A stretch of 14,766 nucleotides of DNA from Burkholderiaceae bacterium (GCA_947380285.1 CANCQD010000057.1:1-14766); one strand, 5' to 3'; positions 1-6,891 are shown, numbered from the stretch's first letter. The notes: generated by a model not told the origin, from the letters alone. Numbers and translations: made by a program.

Positions 1-723
1 AGGCGCCTCTGGAATGTGGGTCCGCTCAAGCATTGTTTCTTTGGCTTTGGTGTAAGCCTCCCAAAGCCGTCTTGCCTCTAGATCCATTGGGCTTAATTTC
101 CATTGCTTCAATGGGTCATGGATACGCATCATAAAACGGTTGTATTGCTCATCATCAGAGATTGAGAACCAATACTTGATCAAGATGACGCCTGAACTAA
201 TCATCATGCGCTCAAGATCGGGAACTGTTCTTAGAAACTCTTCGTACTCATAATCTGTACAGAAACCCATTACCCTCTCAACGCCGGCACGGTTGTACCA
301 ACTTCTATCAAATAGAACAATCTCGCCGCCAGCAGGTAACTGGGAAATATATCTTTGAAAGTACCACTGTGTTTTCTCGCGCTCATTGGGAGCGGGTAAG
401 GCAACTACTTTACAAACCCGAGGATTGAGTCGCTGCGTAATACGCTTAATAGCCCCACCCTTACCTGCGGAATCACGACCTTCAAATAACACCGCCACTT
501 TTAGTTTGTTAGCTACAACCCAATCCTGCAGCTTGACTAGCTCTCCCTGGAGTCTAAAAAGCTCACGGAAGTAGACATTACGTGGAATTTCTGAGCTTTC
601 ACTGCTGTCGTGCGATAGGCGATCATCATCGAGCTCCATCTCAAGCTCTTCATCCATGCTGTCAAGAATCTCCTCTTGAGCACGGCGATACCACTCGGCC
701 ATTTCGTTATGCTTGGATGTCAT
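1..723 (-). CDS. ppk2: Polyphosphate kinase 2 (PPK2), 3' end cut by window edge
   Basis: Transfers phosphate between polyphosphate and nucleoside diphosphates in the cytoplasm. The window shows 241 codons and the C-terminus runs off the left edge; single-domain PPK2 proteins are about 300 residues, so perhaps 60 are missing. An acidic N-terminal stretch precedes the P-loop-like Walker A motif EGRDSAGKGG near residues 80-90. The Walker B/lid block DRSWYNRAGVERVMGFC follows near residues 140-155. These are the hallmark PPK2 motifs and resemble class I, which usually favours NDP phosphorylation or polyP synthesis; the substrate cannot be read from sequence. ATG at 723 is supported by AGGAG at 732-736 (9-nt gap). 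It lies 50 nt downstream of the acyltransferase gene and has its own Pho-box promoter overlapping that gene's end. Confidence 0.93.
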   Translation of the reverse strand, partial: MTSKHNEMAEWYRRAQEEILDSMDEELEMELDDDRLSHDSSESSEIPRNVYFRELFRLQGELVKLQDWVVANKLKVAVLFEGRDSAGKGGAIKRITQRLNPRVCKVVALPAPNEREKTQWYFQRYISQLPAGGEIVLFDRSWYNRAGVERVMGFCTDYEYEEFLRTVPDLERMMISSGVILIKYWFSISDDEQYNRFMMRIHDPLKQWKLSPMDLEARRLWEAYTKAKETMLERTHIPEAP

Positions 724-731
724 TCGTTTGC

Positions 732-736
732 GCTCC
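732..736 (-). promoter_or_regulatory. Shine-Dalgarno of ppk2
   Basis: AGGAG on the minus strand, 9 nt before the ATG at 723. It fixes the ppk2 start. Confidence 0.7.
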
Positions 737-745
737 TAGACCTTA

Positions 746-779
746 TTTATATCCAGAAATGATGACACATTTATTACAT
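746..779 (-). promoter_or_regulatory. Pho-box promoter of ppk2
   Basis: On the minus strand ATGTAATAAATGTGTCAT (779-762) matches the Pho box consensus CTGTCATAAATCTGTCAC at 14 of 18 positions, with the last T also allowed. Exactly 10 nt later comes TATAAA (751-746), a strong -10. In PhoB-activated promoters the box takes the place of the -35 element, and this spacing is the canonical one. The distal part of the box overlaps the last codons of the upstream acyltransferase gene. Identified by eye only. Confidence 0.75.
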
Positions 780-1568
780 CAAACGATGATTGCCTTTTAA
801 TTGATTGGAAATAGCCTCTTGGCTGTGTAAGGCCAGCCATTTGCGGTCGTTAGATGCCTCGGGACTAGCTCCTGAGGGCGAAATAAAGCTCAACTCAACG
901 ACTAGCTGGCGATCCCTCAAGATCTTAGCCATGGATTCTAGTAGCCCCATATCACCTACAAATGCTGGCACCTCACTTCTGGCACCAGTCACCTTCGAAT
1001 GATAAGAAATTGCCAGGGAATAGACGGGCACACGGGCAATCACGGCCGATTCAAATAGATTGGGCTTAAATGGCAGAACACCCTCACCTATCGTGGAAGT
1101 ACCCTCCGGAAAAATACAGACAGATTGAGTCTTGAGCACATCGCCAACCTCGCTCGCTATCTGCTTGCCATGGCGAGAGTTATTGCGCTGAATAAATACT
1201 GTGCCTAGTTGCCTTGCCATCCATCCAAATATGGGCCACCCCTCTACATCAGACTTCGCCACAAATCGGATGGGCTTAAATGCATTAATCGCATGTATGT
1301 CCATCCAAGAGATATGGTTTGATGCAAGTAAATAAGGAGTAGAAGGAAGAATTTCCTGATTCGTGAGCTTTAATTCAATTCCAAAAATGCATAGCAATCT
1401 TTTTGACCACTGCTGAATCAGTCTATTTTTTGTTGCCTGCGTTGCAAATGGAAACCGCAATGACAAAGTGATCACTCCATTAATGACGTGAGCCCATACC
1501 TGCACCCACCTCCATGCGGTTGCTCCACACTGCAAAGGGGAGTTTTTTGTGGCCTGATAATGACTCAT
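774..1568 (-). CDS. PlsC-family 1-acylglycerol-3-phosphate / lyso-ornithine-lipid O-acyltransferase
   Basis: A 264-aa membrane-associated acyltransferase that transfers an acyl chain to a lysolipid hydroxyl. The catalytic HX4D box is NHISWMD (His85, Asp90) and the lysophosphatidate-binding block is FPEGTST (153-159), in the usual PlsC order. A hydrophobic segment near residues 23-41 probably anchors it. Family members make phosphatidate (PlsC) or complete ornithine lipids by acylating lyso-ornithine lipid (OlsA). Sequence alone does not separate the two, but divergence from an operon ending in an olsB-like gene favours OlsA (inference). ATG at 1568 is the clear start although no good Shine-Dalgarno precedes it. 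TATATT about 15 nt upstream is a possible -10. No Pho box faces this gene. Confidence 0.85.
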   Translation of the reverse strand: MSHYQATKNSPLQCGATAWRWVQVWAHVINGVITLSLRFPFATQATKNRLIQQWSKRLLCIFGIELKLTNQEILPSTPYLLASNHISWMDIHAINAFKPIRFVAKSDVEGWPIFGWMARQLGTVFIQRNNSRHGKQIASEVGDVLKTQSVCIFPEGTSTIGEGVLPFKPNLFESAVIARVPVYSLAISYHSKVTGARSEVPAFVGDMGLLESMAKILRDRQLVVELSFISPSGASPEASNDRKWLALHSQEAISNQLKGNHRLM

Positions 1569-1608
1569 ATGATGTAGGAATATAAAACAAATTCAGAAAA
1601 TAGCTAAA

Positions 1609-1664
1609 GCGTCATAAAACTGTCTTGGAACTGTCATCCTAGTTTCATACTCCATAGGCTTAAT
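1609..1664 (+). promoter_or_regulatory. Array of four PhoB half-sites and -10 upstream of plcP
   Basis: Four 7-mers resembling CTGTCAT begin at 1609, 1620, 1631 and 1642, exactly 11 bp apart: GCGTCAT, CTGTCTT, CTGTCAT, GTTTCAT. Successive pairs form overlapping Pho boxes, matching the 18-nt consensus at about 12-13 positions each. The last box ends at 1648, and 10 nt later CTTAAT (1659-1664) is a plausible -10. Transcription would then begin at about 1671, only 1-3 nt before the plcP ATG, giving an essentially leaderless message. CATACT at 1646-1651 is an alternative -10. Confidence 0.8.
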
Positions 1665-1672
1665 ACTGTTTC

Positions 1673-2482
1673 ATGATGCATTACAAAGCGATCTGGATTT
1701 CAGACGTACACCTCGGAACATCAGGGTGTCAGGCAGACTACCTTCTGGATTTCCTAAAACACAACGATGCAGATAAATACTATCTTGTAGGCGACATTAT
1801 TGATGGCTGGAGACTGAAAAAGTCATTCTATTGGCCTCAATCACATAACGATGTTGTGCAAAAACTCTTACGTAAGGCACGTAAAGGGAGTGAAGTAATC
1901 TACGTTCCTGGAAATCATGATGAAAGCGCCAGACAGTTTTTTGGGCTTTCATTCGGTGATGTCAAAGTAGTTGAAGAGGTTATTCACATCACTGTAGATG
2001 GTAGAAAACTATGGGTAACGCATGGTGATCAGTTTGATGGTGTGATGCAATACGCCAAGTGGCTTGCCTACGTTGGCGACAACCTATATTCACTGATTCT
2101 TTACGTCAATCGCTATTTCAACATGGTCCGAGCCAAGATGGGGCTGCAGTATTGGTCTCTATCTCAATACCTTAAGCATCAAGTCAAGAATGCCGTCAGC
2201 TACATCGCTGACTTTGAACACATCATGGCCAGAGAAGCACGCTTAAGAGGCTGCGATGGGGTTGTATGCGGCCACATTCATAAAGCAGAAATTCGCGAGA
2301 TAGATGGACTTTTGTATTGCAACGATGGTGATTGGGTCGAAAGCCTCACCGCCCTTGTTGAAACACAAACAGGTGAGCTCAAAATTATTCACTGGACACA
2401 GATCAAGGGTGAGCCTGTTGAGTCTCCTCAAATCACCCTTCAACCCGCTACTGAATCACTCATCAAAGAGGCTGCACTATGA
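1673..2482 (+). CDS. plcP: PlcP-type metallophosphoesterase, intracellular phospholipase C
   Basis: A 269-aa calcineurin-like metallophosphoesterase of the LpxH-like UDP-2,3-diacylglucosamine diphosphatase group. Metal-binding motifs occur in order: DVH (Asp11, His13), GDIIDGW (Asp41), GNHD (Asn81, His82), HGDQFDG (His117) and GHIH (His201, His203). Databases often label such proteins LpxH. The described PlcP proteins of Sinorhizobium and marine bacteria belong to this group and cleave phosphatidylcholine or phosphatidylethanolamine to diacylglycerol plus the phospho-head group during phosphate starvation. Three things favour PlcP: the PhoB half-site array directly upstream, the ATGA overlap with a glycosyltransferase gene, and lipid genes throughout the operon. 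The ATG at 1673 lacks a Shine-Dalgarno; a second ATG follows at 1676. Specificity is inferred. Confidence 0.85.
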   Translation: MMHYKAIWISDVHLGTSGCQADYLLDFLKHNDADKYYLVGDIIDGWRLKKSFYWPQSHNDVVQKLLRKARKGSEVIYVPGNHDESARQFFGLSFGDVKVVEEVIHITVDGRKLWVTHGDQFDGVMQYAKWLAYVGDNLYSLILYVNRYFNMVRAKMGLQYWSLSQYLKHQVKNAVSYIADFEHIMAREARLRGCDGVVCGHIHKAEIREIDGLLYCNDGDWVESLTALVETQTGELKIIHWTQIKGEPVESPQITLQPATESLIKEAAL

Positions 2483-3507
2483 AAATTATGATCATCACAG
2501 ATGCATGGGATCCACAAGTAAATGGTGTTGTCCGAACCTTAAAACAAACCCGCGCCGAGTTAATTGCTATGGGCCATGAAGTGGAAATGATTACACCTAA
2601 TGGTTTTAAATCCATTCCCTGCCCTACCTATCCCGATATTGCCCTTTCACTTTTCCCTGGCAAAGAAGTGGCACGTCGCATTAAAGAGTTTGCTCCCGAT
2701 GCAATGCACATTGCCACCGAGGGTCCACTGGGTTTATCAGCTCGCGCCTATGCCGTGAAGAATCGCCTGCCTTTTTCCACTGCATATCACACCCGCTTCC
2801 CCGAATATGTCAAAGCGCGCACCGGTATTCCTTTGGCAATTACCTATGCATTTATTCGCTGGTTTCACGCCCCGTCAATGGCTGTTATGGCGCCAACAAT
2901 TGTTGTTAAGGACGATCTTGAAAAATATGGGCTCAAGAATGTAGTGCTGTGGTCACGCGGCGTAGATCTTGATATTTTTAAGATGCAAGATTCCAAAGCC
3001 CTAAATACTGCTCACCCCATCTTTTTATATGTGGGCCGAGTTGCTGTTGAGAAAAACATCAATGCATTTTTAGAGATTGATTTGCCAGGTTCAAAGTGGG
3101 TGGTAGGAGACGGACCAGCAATGGCTAGCATAAAAGAAAAATATCCAGAAGTGAACTATCTTGGAGTGCTGCAGCAGCATGAGTTAGCAAAAGTCTATGC
3201 AGCTGCAGATGTCTTTGTTTTCCCTAGCAAGACCGATACATTTGGCTTGGTTTTGCTTGAGGCTATGGCGTGTGGCACACCAGTAGCTGCCTATCCAGTA
3301 ACCGGACCAATTGATGTACTGGGAAATTCTAATTCAGGCGCCATGAACGAAGACTTACGTGAAGCTTGCATGCAGGCACTGAAGATCCCACGTGAAGTTG
3401 CTCGAGCACACGCCGAGAAATTCTCGTGGAGAGCTGCATCTGAGCAATTTGCGAACCATCTCAAGCCAGTGCCGACACCAGAAGTTCACGTCACCGCGCT
3501 AGCCTAA
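2479..3507 (+). CDS. agt: Agt-like GT4 diacylglycerol glycosyltransferase
   Basis: A 342-aa GT4-family, GT-B-fold glycosyltransferase expected to move a sugar from a nucleotide donor to diacylglycerol, giving phosphorus-free glycolipid at the inner membrane. The N-terminal domain opens with TDAWDPQVNGVVRTL, as in SqdX/Agt-like enzymes. The C-terminal donor domain has GRVAVEKN (186-193), VGDGP (209-213) and PSKTDTFGLVLLEAMACG (249-266), whose Glu261 is the second acid of the EX7E motif; Asp253 stands at the first. The start overlaps the plcP stop as ATGA, implying translational coupling. In known systems PlcP makes the diacylglycerol that Agt consumes. Whether the sugar is glucose, galactose or glucuronate cannot be told. 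A mannosyltransferase annotation is the likely database alternative. Confidence 0.82.
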   Translation: MKIMIITDAWDPQVNGVVRTLKQTRAELIAMGHEVEMITPNGFKSIPCPTYPDIALSLFPGKEVARRIKEFAPDAMHIATEGPLGLSARAYAVKNRLPFSTAYHTRFPEYVKARTGIPLAITYAFIRWFHAPSMAVMAPTIVVKDDLEKYGLKNVVLWSRGVDLDIFKMQDSKALNTAHPIFLYVGRVAVEKNINAFLEIDLPGSKWVVGDGPAMASIKEKYPEVNYLGVLQQHELAKVYAAADVFVFPSKTDTFGLVLLEAMACGTPVAAYPVTGPIDVLGNSNSGAMNEDLREACMQALKIPREVARAHAEKFSWRAASEQFANHLKPVPTPEVHVTALA

Positions 3508-3519
3508 AGAAGATTCACA

Positions 3520-3924
3520 GTGAACTCTCCTTACCATATCAACCAGAACCCTCATAAGGGCAACCGAGGCCTCACCAGAGCATGGCATGCAGCCAAAAAC
3601 TCATGGTGCGGTCTGGTTTATGCATTTATGGAGGAAAGCGCCTTTAGGCAAGAACTCACTTTATTTGCATTGCTAACGCCAGTTGCTCTTTTATTGCCTA
3701 TAACGCTGTTAGAGAAAGCATTATTGCTCTCTTCTTTGGTCATGGTTCTTGTGATTGAACTCCTGAACTCGAGTGTAGAAGCAGCAATCGACCGCATCTC
3801 ATTCGAGCACCATGATCTTTCCAAGCGAGCAAAAGATTTTGGTAGCGCCGCTGTCATGCTTGCGCTGTTTGTATCAGCTCTAATTTGGGCTGCAGTCTGC
3901 ATTCCACTGATCCTCAAGGTCTAA
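3520..3924 (+). CDS. dgkA: Diacylglycerol kinase DgkA (prokaryotic integral membrane type)
   Basis: Phosphorylates diacylglycerol to phosphatidate with ATP in the inner membrane. At 134 aa it resembles E. coli DgkA (about 122 aa) with a slightly longer N-terminus. Conserved family residues are visible: EESAFRQE (38-45), IELLNSSVEAAIDR (79-92, with Glu80, Asn83 and Glu87) and KRAKDFGSAAV (102-112). Three transmembrane helices lie near residues 48-64, 66-82 and 109-130. The start is GTG at 3520, 12 nt after the agt stop, behind AAAGAAG; no ATG fits before the conserved region. Its place between agt and olsB is notable because it would compete with Agt for diacylglycerol. Confidence 0.93.
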   Translation: MNSPYHINQNPHKGNRGLTRAWHAAKNSWCGLVYAFMEESAFRQELTLFALLTPVALLLPITLLEKALLLSSLVMVLVIELLNSSVEAAIDRISFEHHDLSKRAKDFGSAAVMLALFVSALIWAAVCIPLILKV

Positions 3925-3959
3925 ACTTTTTTGAATTTCATCATCACCCAAGGCTAACT

Positions 3960-4883
3960 ATGTCTGATATCCCTAATCCAATCGGCTCATTTGAGATTTT
4001 CGCTCCTAAGAAAGTCAAAGTATTAAAAAGAAAGAAGCCAAGCGCATTTAAAAAACTCTCTAAAAAGTTAGCTAAAAAACTTTTTGGGAAGCCCTTTGTT
4101 GCCAAAACAAGAGCTGAATTAAGGGAAGTAGATCCTAGCACGGCCATTCAGATTGATAAACCAAAAAGACCCGCTTTCCAAATTATTTGGGCAAGCACTC
4201 CAGGCGAAGTTAAGGAAGCGCAAAGATTGCGTTACAAAGTATTTGCCGAAGAAATGGGTGCAAATCTGCCAAGCAATGCCGAAGGCTTAGATGTTGATGA
4301 ATTCGATTCTTATTGCGACCATTTATTGATTCGTGATCAAGATAGCCTAAAGGTGGTTGGCACCTACCGTGTACTGCCGCCACATAAGGCGCAGGAAATC
4401 GGACGTCTCTATTCTGATTCTGAATTTGACCTTTCCCGTATTGACCATCTGCGCCCAAAATTGGTTGAGTTAGGCAGATCTTGCGTTCACCAAGACTATC
4501 GCTCTGGTGCAGTCATCATGGCCCTATGGAGTGGCTTGGCTCAATACATGCAAAAGAACGGTTATGAAATCATGCTTGGTTGTGCAAGTATCCCCATGGC
4601 GGATGGCGGCCACTTTGCAGCGAGTCTTTACAACTCCCTAGACAATGATCAAATGGCTCCAACAGAATTTCATGCATTCCCACGTCTTCCTTTGCCTCTA
4701 GATAGGCTAAATGGTGGATTAGATGTGCAGCCCCCGCCATTGATCAAAGGCTACCTGAAACTTGGGGCAAAAATTTGTAGCGCCCCTGCTTGGGATCCAG
4801 ACTTCAATACTGCTGATTTATTAACGATGTTACGTTTGTCAGAAATCAACCCACGTTACGCCAAGCATTTCTTAGGTCTTTAA
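3960..4883 (+). CDS. olsB: OlsB-like L-ornithine N-alpha-acyltransferase (GNAT fold)
   Basis: A 307-aa GNAT-fold acyltransferase. OlsB makes lyso-ornithine lipid from ornithine and 3-hydroxyacyl-ACP, the first step to a phosphorus-free aminolipid. Residues 85-250 carry the family signature: RLRYKVFAEEMGA (89-101), DEFDSYCDHLLI (113-124), VVGTYRVLP (132-140), then VELGRSCVHQDYR and MLGCASI. No C-terminal PlsC domain is present, so it is OlsB-like rather than the OlsF fusion, and needs a separate O-acyltransferase. A lysine-rich stretch covers residues 18-44 ahead of the domain. ATG at 3960 has AAGG just upstream; an in-frame TTG at 3885 would overlap dgkA by 40 nt and is less likely. Last gene of the operon. 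Could also be described as a generic hemolysin-like GNAT (COG3176). Confidence 0.82.
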   Translation: MSDIPNPIGSFEIFAPKKVKVLKRKKPSAFKKLSKKLAKKLFGKPFVAKTRAELREVDPSTAIQIDKPKRPAFQIIWASTPGEVKEAQRLRYKVFAEEMGANLPSNAEGLDVDEFDSYCDHLLIRDQDSLKVVGTYRVLPPHKAQEIGRLYSDSEFDLSRIDHLRPKLVELGRSCVHQDYRSGAVIMALWSGLAQYMQKNGYEIMLGCASIPMADGGHFAASLYNSLDNDQMAPTEFHAFPRLPLPLDRLNGGLDVQPPPLIKGYLKLGAKICSAPAWDPDFNTADLLTMLRLSEINPRYAKHFLGL

Positions 4884-4902
4884 TTCTCGAGCATTCATTC
4901 TC

Positions 4903-4936
4903 AAAAAAAACCACTTCGTTTTGAAGTGGTTTTTTT
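4903..4936. terminator. Bidirectional Rho-independent terminator between olsB and ppx
   Basis: CCACTTC (4911-4917) pairs with GAAGTGG (4923-4929) around a 5-nt loop. It is flanked by eight A before and seven T after, so the hairpin has a U tract on either strand. It ends the plus-strand lipid operon and the minus-strand ppx transcript, whose stop is at 4953. Confidence 0.93.
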
Positions 4937-4952
4937 AACTCTACGGTTATAT

Positions 4953-6527
4953 TTACTTAAAGCTGACTTGATAAGAGTGGCCAATTCTTTCCCACTCTGC
5001 AGCTTCTTTCATAAGGCTAAATTCTGTTAGCGGATGTTTGGCGACCCATTCTTTAGAAAGGCTAACCAAATAAGAGCCACCATGTTCGGAAACCTTTACT
5101 TTGGGAAAGTTGACATCATTTCGACCACGGCAAAGTACTTGAGCTAGCCGCAAACAAAAGAGCATGCGCCAGTCTTCAAAACTATGATTATTGGCCAACT
5201 TACCAAGCTTGCCGGCATGCCCAATCAATAGGGCTGCAAGCCTTGCTTGATCATTCTTAGAAAAGCCGGGCATATCTGCATTGCCTGCTATGTAGGCAGA
5301 ATGTTTGTGATATCCATTGTGAGAAATCGATAAACCAATTTCATGCAAATTAGCCGCCCACTGTAATAGAGCCACATTGTCAGCCCTACTTTCTGACTCA
5401 GGTTTAGGCAACTGCTGCAAAAAATCAGCCGCTAATTTACCCACCCTATCAGCCTGCTCTCGATCGACAGAATAACGCTGCATGAATTGTTCGACGGTGA
5501 CATAACGCATGTCATGATGTTGTGAACGGCCAAGTAAGTCATACAACACACCGCTACGCAATGCGGCGTCTGTGACTTCCATCTCGTTGATACCTAATTC
5601 ATCGAACGCTGCCAGCATAATCGCTAAACCGCCAGGCCATACCATTCTTCTGTCTTCTTTTAAACCGATTAGCTCTACCTGGTTTACATGTTCGTACTTC
5701 AGTAAATGCTTTTTAAGATTCTTTAAGCCCTCACGCGTGATCAGCCCGCTGGCACCGTTGACGCGACCCATGGTCAAACCATCGGCAAGGCCATTAAAAT
5801 TATTGCTACCAATTAGATCGGCTAAGGCCCTGGCGGTTCCCGAGGAACCAATCACTTGATTCCAGCCACTCTTTAAGTACGATCCTGAAATGACCTGAAT
5901 TTCCCGTCTGGCCGCTAACTCGGCCTCTTTAAAAGCGTGTGCATCTATATTGCCTTTTGGGAAAAAGCGCATGCTATGAGAGACGCAACCTATATAAAGA
6001 CTTTCCATCAGCTTTGGCTCGTAGCCTTTGCCAATAATGAATTCTGTCGAGCCACCACCAATATCAATCACCAGCCTGTTGCCTTGAACTGCTGGCACTT
6101 CATGTGCAGCCCCAATATAGATGAGTCGAGCCTCCTCTACACCAGCAATGACTTCAATTGGAAATCCTAATGCCTCTTGTGCATCCTCAACAAATTGCTG
6201 AGCGTTTTTGGCAACTCGTAAGGTATTTGTCGCAACTGCTCGAACATTGGAGGGATCAAACCCCCTAATACGCTCGCCAAAACGCCGAATAGTAATTAAA
6301 CCTCTTTGATAGGCTTCATTGCCTAGCAACTTGTTTTCAGTAAGTCCGGCAGCAAGGCGAACTGTCTCACGCAAGGTATCTATAGGTCGTAACTGAGTTC
6401 CCGAGGGTGTGTTTACTGCCTGAGCCACCAGCATCCGAAAACTATTTGAACCCAAATCAACCGCAGCAACAAGGTCTGCTGAATTAACCAAAGGATCTAC
6501 GGGATTGGTGGCCAAAATATTCCCCAA
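4953..6527 (-). CDS. ppx: Exopolyphosphatase / pppGpp phosphohydrolase family (Ppx/GppA)
   Basis: Removes terminal phosphate from polyphosphate in the cytoplasm; the family also acts on pppGpp. Of 524 aa, the N-terminal ASKHA-fold ATPase-like part shows phosphate loop 1 VDLGSNSF (23-30) and phosphate loop 2 IDIGGGSTEF (154-163), with EEARLIY between them (131-137). The C-terminal HD-like helical part has NLHEIGLSISHNGYHKHS. Length and architecture match the long Ppx form. No ATG start exists: TTG at 6527 lacks a Shine-Dalgarno, while TTG at 6515 follows GGGGA at a 5-6 nt gap and may be the true start (520 aa). An in-frame stop bounds it just upstream. A Pho box and -10 precede it. Confidence 0.93.
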   Translation of the reverse strand: MGNILATNPVDPLVNSADLVAAVDLGSNSFRMLVAQAVNTPSGTQLRPIDTLRETVRLAAGLTENKLLGNEAYQRGLITIRRFGERIRGFDPSNVRAVATNTLRVAKNAQQFVEDAQEALGFPIEVIAGVEEARLIYIGAAHEVPAVQGNRLVIDIGGGSTEFIIGKGYEPKLMESLYIGCVSHSMRFFPKGNIDAHAFKEAELAARREIQVISGSYLKSGWNQVIGSSGTARALADLIGSNNFNGLADGLTMGRVNGASGLITREGLKNLKKHLLKYEHVNQVELIGLKEDRRMVWPGGLAIMLAAFDELGINEMEVTDAALRSGVLYDLLGRSQHHDMRYVTVEQFMQRYSVDREQADRVGKLAADFLQQLPKPESESRADNVALLQWAANLHEIGLSISHNGYHKHSAYIAGNADMPGFSKNDQARLAALLIGHAGKLGKLANNHSFEDWRMLFCLRLAQVLCRGRNDVNFPKVKVSEHGGSYLVSLSKEWVAKHPLTEFSLMKEAAEWERIGHSYQVSFK

Positions 6528-6554
6528 AAATGGAATGCTGTTTCAATTGTGTCT

Positions 6555-6588
6555 ATTTTATGTAAAAAGCGTGACACATTGATGAAAT
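6555..6588 (-). promoter_or_regulatory. Pho-box promoter of ppx
   Basis: On the minus strand ATTTCATCAATGTGTCAC (6588-6571) matches CTGTCATAAATCTGTCAC at 14 of 18 positions. A 10-nt spacer leads to TAAAAT (6560-6555) as -10, the same geometry as at ppk2 and phoA. The predicted start of transcription lies about 20 nt before the ppx start codon. Confidence 0.75.
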
Positions 6589-6627
6589 TAACAGCAAGCC
6601 TTTATGGCTGGGGTGGATAGCCTAGGG

Positions 6628-6837
6628 TTAGGCAGCCAAGTTTTGCTCTGAGCTTGAACAATCGCGGTTTCCAAAGCTACACAAAATGCAGCAGTCGCCA
6701 GATTTTGGCTTCAATATAGCGCTGCAGGAACGGCAACGATACAAATGTGGGGCGCCTTCTTCAAAACTGATAACTTCAGAAGCCTGGCAGTGTGGGCAGG
6801 TAACGATAGATTGCGGATGGTTAATAGTCTTATTCAC
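6628..6837 (-). CDS. Small GDCCVxC-type zinc-ribbon protein
   Basis: A 69-aa cysteine-rich protein of unknown function. It has two knuckle pairs, CPHC (14-17) and CRSC (35-38), which look like a zinc ribbon, followed by GDCCILC (47-53) and a further Cys at 60. The GDCCVxC signature defines a family of small proteins in which some members carry selenocysteine; here every position is an ordinary Cys codon. The start is GTG at 6837 with no obvious Shine-Dalgarno and no upstream ATG in frame, so the N-terminus is uncertain. It lies 54 nt downstream of mgtC on the same strand and probably shares the phoA transcript. A redox or metal-handling role is a guess. Confidence 0.75.
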   Translation of the reverse strand: MNKTINHPQSIVTCPHCQASEVISFEEGAPHLYRCRSCSAILKPKSGDCCILCSFGNRDCSSSEQNLAA

Positions 6838-6891
6838 GATGCAATACTGAACGAAAATTATTTCAATATTGTGTCAAAGCAAGGGAGTTAC

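Noticed and set aside
386..1002. Plus-strand reading frames opposite ppk2 and the acyltransferase gene
   Set aside because: They are antisense to strongly supported genes, show no family motif or Shine-Dalgarno and have unnatural composition.
1569..1672. Pho box directed at the divergent acyltransferase gene
   Set aside because: Reading the minus strand of the gap shows no TGTCA-type direct repeat; PhoB sites are directional.
1673..2482. Calling the metallophosphoesterase LpxH
   Set aside because: The fold is shared, but the Pho array, overlap with a lipid glycosyltransferase and operon context fit PlcP better. Kept only as an alternative.
3885..3959. Longer OlsB-like protein starting at TTG 3885
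   Set aside because: It would overlap dgkA by 40 nt; the extra 25 residues look like out-of-frame translation of the dgkA end, and ATG 3960 has AAGG in place.
6590..6640. Terminator after the GDCC-type gene
   Set aside because: A GGCTG/CAGCC pairing exists but with a long loop and no T tract.
6688..6700. Selenocysteine in the GDCC protein
   Set aside because: The codons in the GDCCILC motif are all Cys; there is no in-frame TGA.
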